A DNA stretch of 42,737 nt, taken from Chara braunii (lineage: Eukaryota; Streptophyta; Charophyceae; Charales; Characeae). Below, one piece after another: positions 41,521 to 42,737 of this stretch (its first letter is position 1; each line of letters starts with the position of its first letter). A model generated the notes under the pieces. That model was not told where the DNA came from, made no database searches, and saw only the letters and a list, made by a program, of their open reading frames with translations. The DNA lies in the NCBI GenBank assembly GCA_003427395.1, contig BFEA01000648.1, positions 15,340-58,076 on the forward strand. The letters are read 5' to 3'. The translations under genes and the position numbers were made by a program.

Positions 41521-42737
41521 CCACCAATACTTGGCCCAGCTATCAGCCGTGCAAAAAAAATACAGTAAAACGTTTCTAGTCAAATGAATTTCGGCGCTCC
41601 TGTAGTGGCCCGTACATTTCCTACAATCGTGGCTCTATAACAGACACTACTTTAGGAACCACTGGTGGTTTAAAGAGCAACAAACTTGTTGGACTACCAT
41701 TCGTGAGTCTCAAGGCAAGGATATATATAATGCTAAACAATATTATCATAGCCACTAAAGTGAGGAATGAGCAACGAACTCGTTGGACTACCGTCTCCAC
41801 CCGAATAGAACACAAGGGTCGTAATCGCTGCACGCAAAGAGTGGGTACCTTCCATAGCAGATGCAGCGATAATGACCGGGCCTAATATTTGGGTGGAGGC
41901 GGTAGCGCTTTGAGAGACAGACCCACCAATGGATGGATCTCTATCCTTGCGACATTCTGCACAAAGTGGTCATTCCTCAGTGGCCGGGATTACTAAAGAT
42001 GTGGATTAGTCACTGACTGTCATGGCAAAGGATTGGGGCTAAAATGGACGAATCATGAATCACGATAGCTTAACTAAGCTAGCTCAAGCCTTCCGAAACA
42101 TAGTTCTCACCATCTTCCTCTACAATTATCAATCTTCATCTAACCATGGTTTGGATGCCGACTCAACTGACAGGTACATTAATTCCCCTGCCATCGAACC
42201 AAAGAAAAAGCAATCAACATTGTTAAACATTATATATCCTTGCCATGACACAAGGGGATGGCAGGGCACAAGTTGTTTTGGCACTCAAGTGGGGTTGGAC
42301 AAAGCAGGGTTTAAAAGCCCCGTGTTTCGTGTGAACTTTTTTTTTTAACCAACAATGGAGGGTGGGGGGGGTGCTGATACAAGCAGACATTCCCTCTACC
42401 GCCCCTTTGTTGGATTGGTGGGGGGGTGCACCTGCTTGAAACCAGGTCCAGCATTCCTTCACAGACTTATTGTGATGAGCCAAGAAGCATGTTATGCTGA
42501 CTGTTATGGTGAACCATGTAGCATGTTATACATGTTATGCTGGCTGAGACCAAATCACAACCCTCATACAGAGGCAGCTTCCTCATCATATGCACGAGCG
42601 GGAGGGGGAGGGGCGTTGTTACGGACTTCGCCAGGGCTCGATCCCTGGTCTATCTTTTGCTGTTTCGGCTGCATCCCGTTTTCGGCCTGGCACCCTTTTT
42701 CCAAACCCCTCCTTTGGTACCGTAGGATTTTGGACAA
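41521..42737. other. No gene recognised; short direct repeats
   Basis: GAGCAACAAACTTGTTGGAC at about 41675 and its variant at about 41768 (both followed by TACC) form a direct repeat. CATGTTATGCTG recurs at about 42489 and 42532. G runs occur at about 42361-42370 and 42419-42427. CCAGGGCTCGATCCCTGG at about 42631 looks like a tRNA T-arm but no box A accompanies it. No ORF has a recognisable motif. Confidence 0.45.

Noticed and set aside
42610-42660. tRNA T-arm-like CCAGGGCTCGATCCCTGG
   Set aside because: No matching box A or acceptor stem was found upstream, so one stem-loop alone is not enough.

Overview
The window is eukaryotic nuclear DNA from a photosynthetic green-lineage organism. It holds decayed plastid gene pieces (rpl20; an ndhB-like piece joined to ndhF), a Ty3/gypsy chromovirus-type LTR retrotransposon, a PIF/Harbinger-like DNA transposon, a Mutator-like (MULE) non-autonomous element, tRNA-derived sequences and several kinds of satellite-like repeat. 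The overall look suggests a streptophyte, perhaps a charophyte such as Chara. That is inference from general familiarity with these families and was not tested. I found no convincing intact host gene. The window also has a 40-base assembly gap and two single N bases.

Layout. 0-1.3 kb: microsatellites and two tRNA-like modules. 1.3-1.6 kb: plastid rpl20 remnant. 1.7-3.4 kb: AT-rich coding-like ORFs on the minus strand that I do not recognise. 4.3-4.9 kb and 6.2-6.8 kb: tandem duplications. 6.7-9.4 kb and 13.8-15.6 kb: two copies of one long dispersed repeat, the first interrupted by a MULE-like element at 8.14-9.02 kb. 12.8-13.3 kb: Ty3/gypsy integrase remnant. 16.1-22.3 kb: a broken Harbinger-like unit with a Myb/SANT-like gene (+), an unknown 235-residue ORF (+) and a DDE nuclease (-). 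The nuclease is split by about 420 bp of mosaic plastid DNA. 22.4-25.5 kb: no recognisable gene. 25.5-27.3 kb: a run of structured repeats. 29.6-32.0 kb: a (GA)n gap followed by a 2.1-kb pentanucleotide satellite. 32.7-41.5 kb: a complete but dead chromovirus with both LTRs. 41.5-42.7 kb: no recognisable gene.

How the parts work together. The mobile elements carry the expected modules. The retroelement has LTR, tRNA-Met-type primer site, gag with a CCHC knuckle, protease, reverse transcriptase, RNase H, integrase, chromodomain, polypurine tract and LTR. The Harbinger-like unit pairs a DNA-binding Myb-like protein with a DDE nuclease. All are inactivated. The retroelement pol frame has four in-frame stops, all TGA, plus frameshifts and a changed catalytic motif.

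The most unusual signal is at 25.53-26.25 kb. A nearly invariant loop of about 20 nt (core CATAAGTTTGGGTG) occurs seven times. In six of the seven it is enclosed by flanking arms that differ from copy to copy yet pair with each other. This looks like a family of hairpins with covarying stems and a conserved loop. I do not recognise it as any known element.
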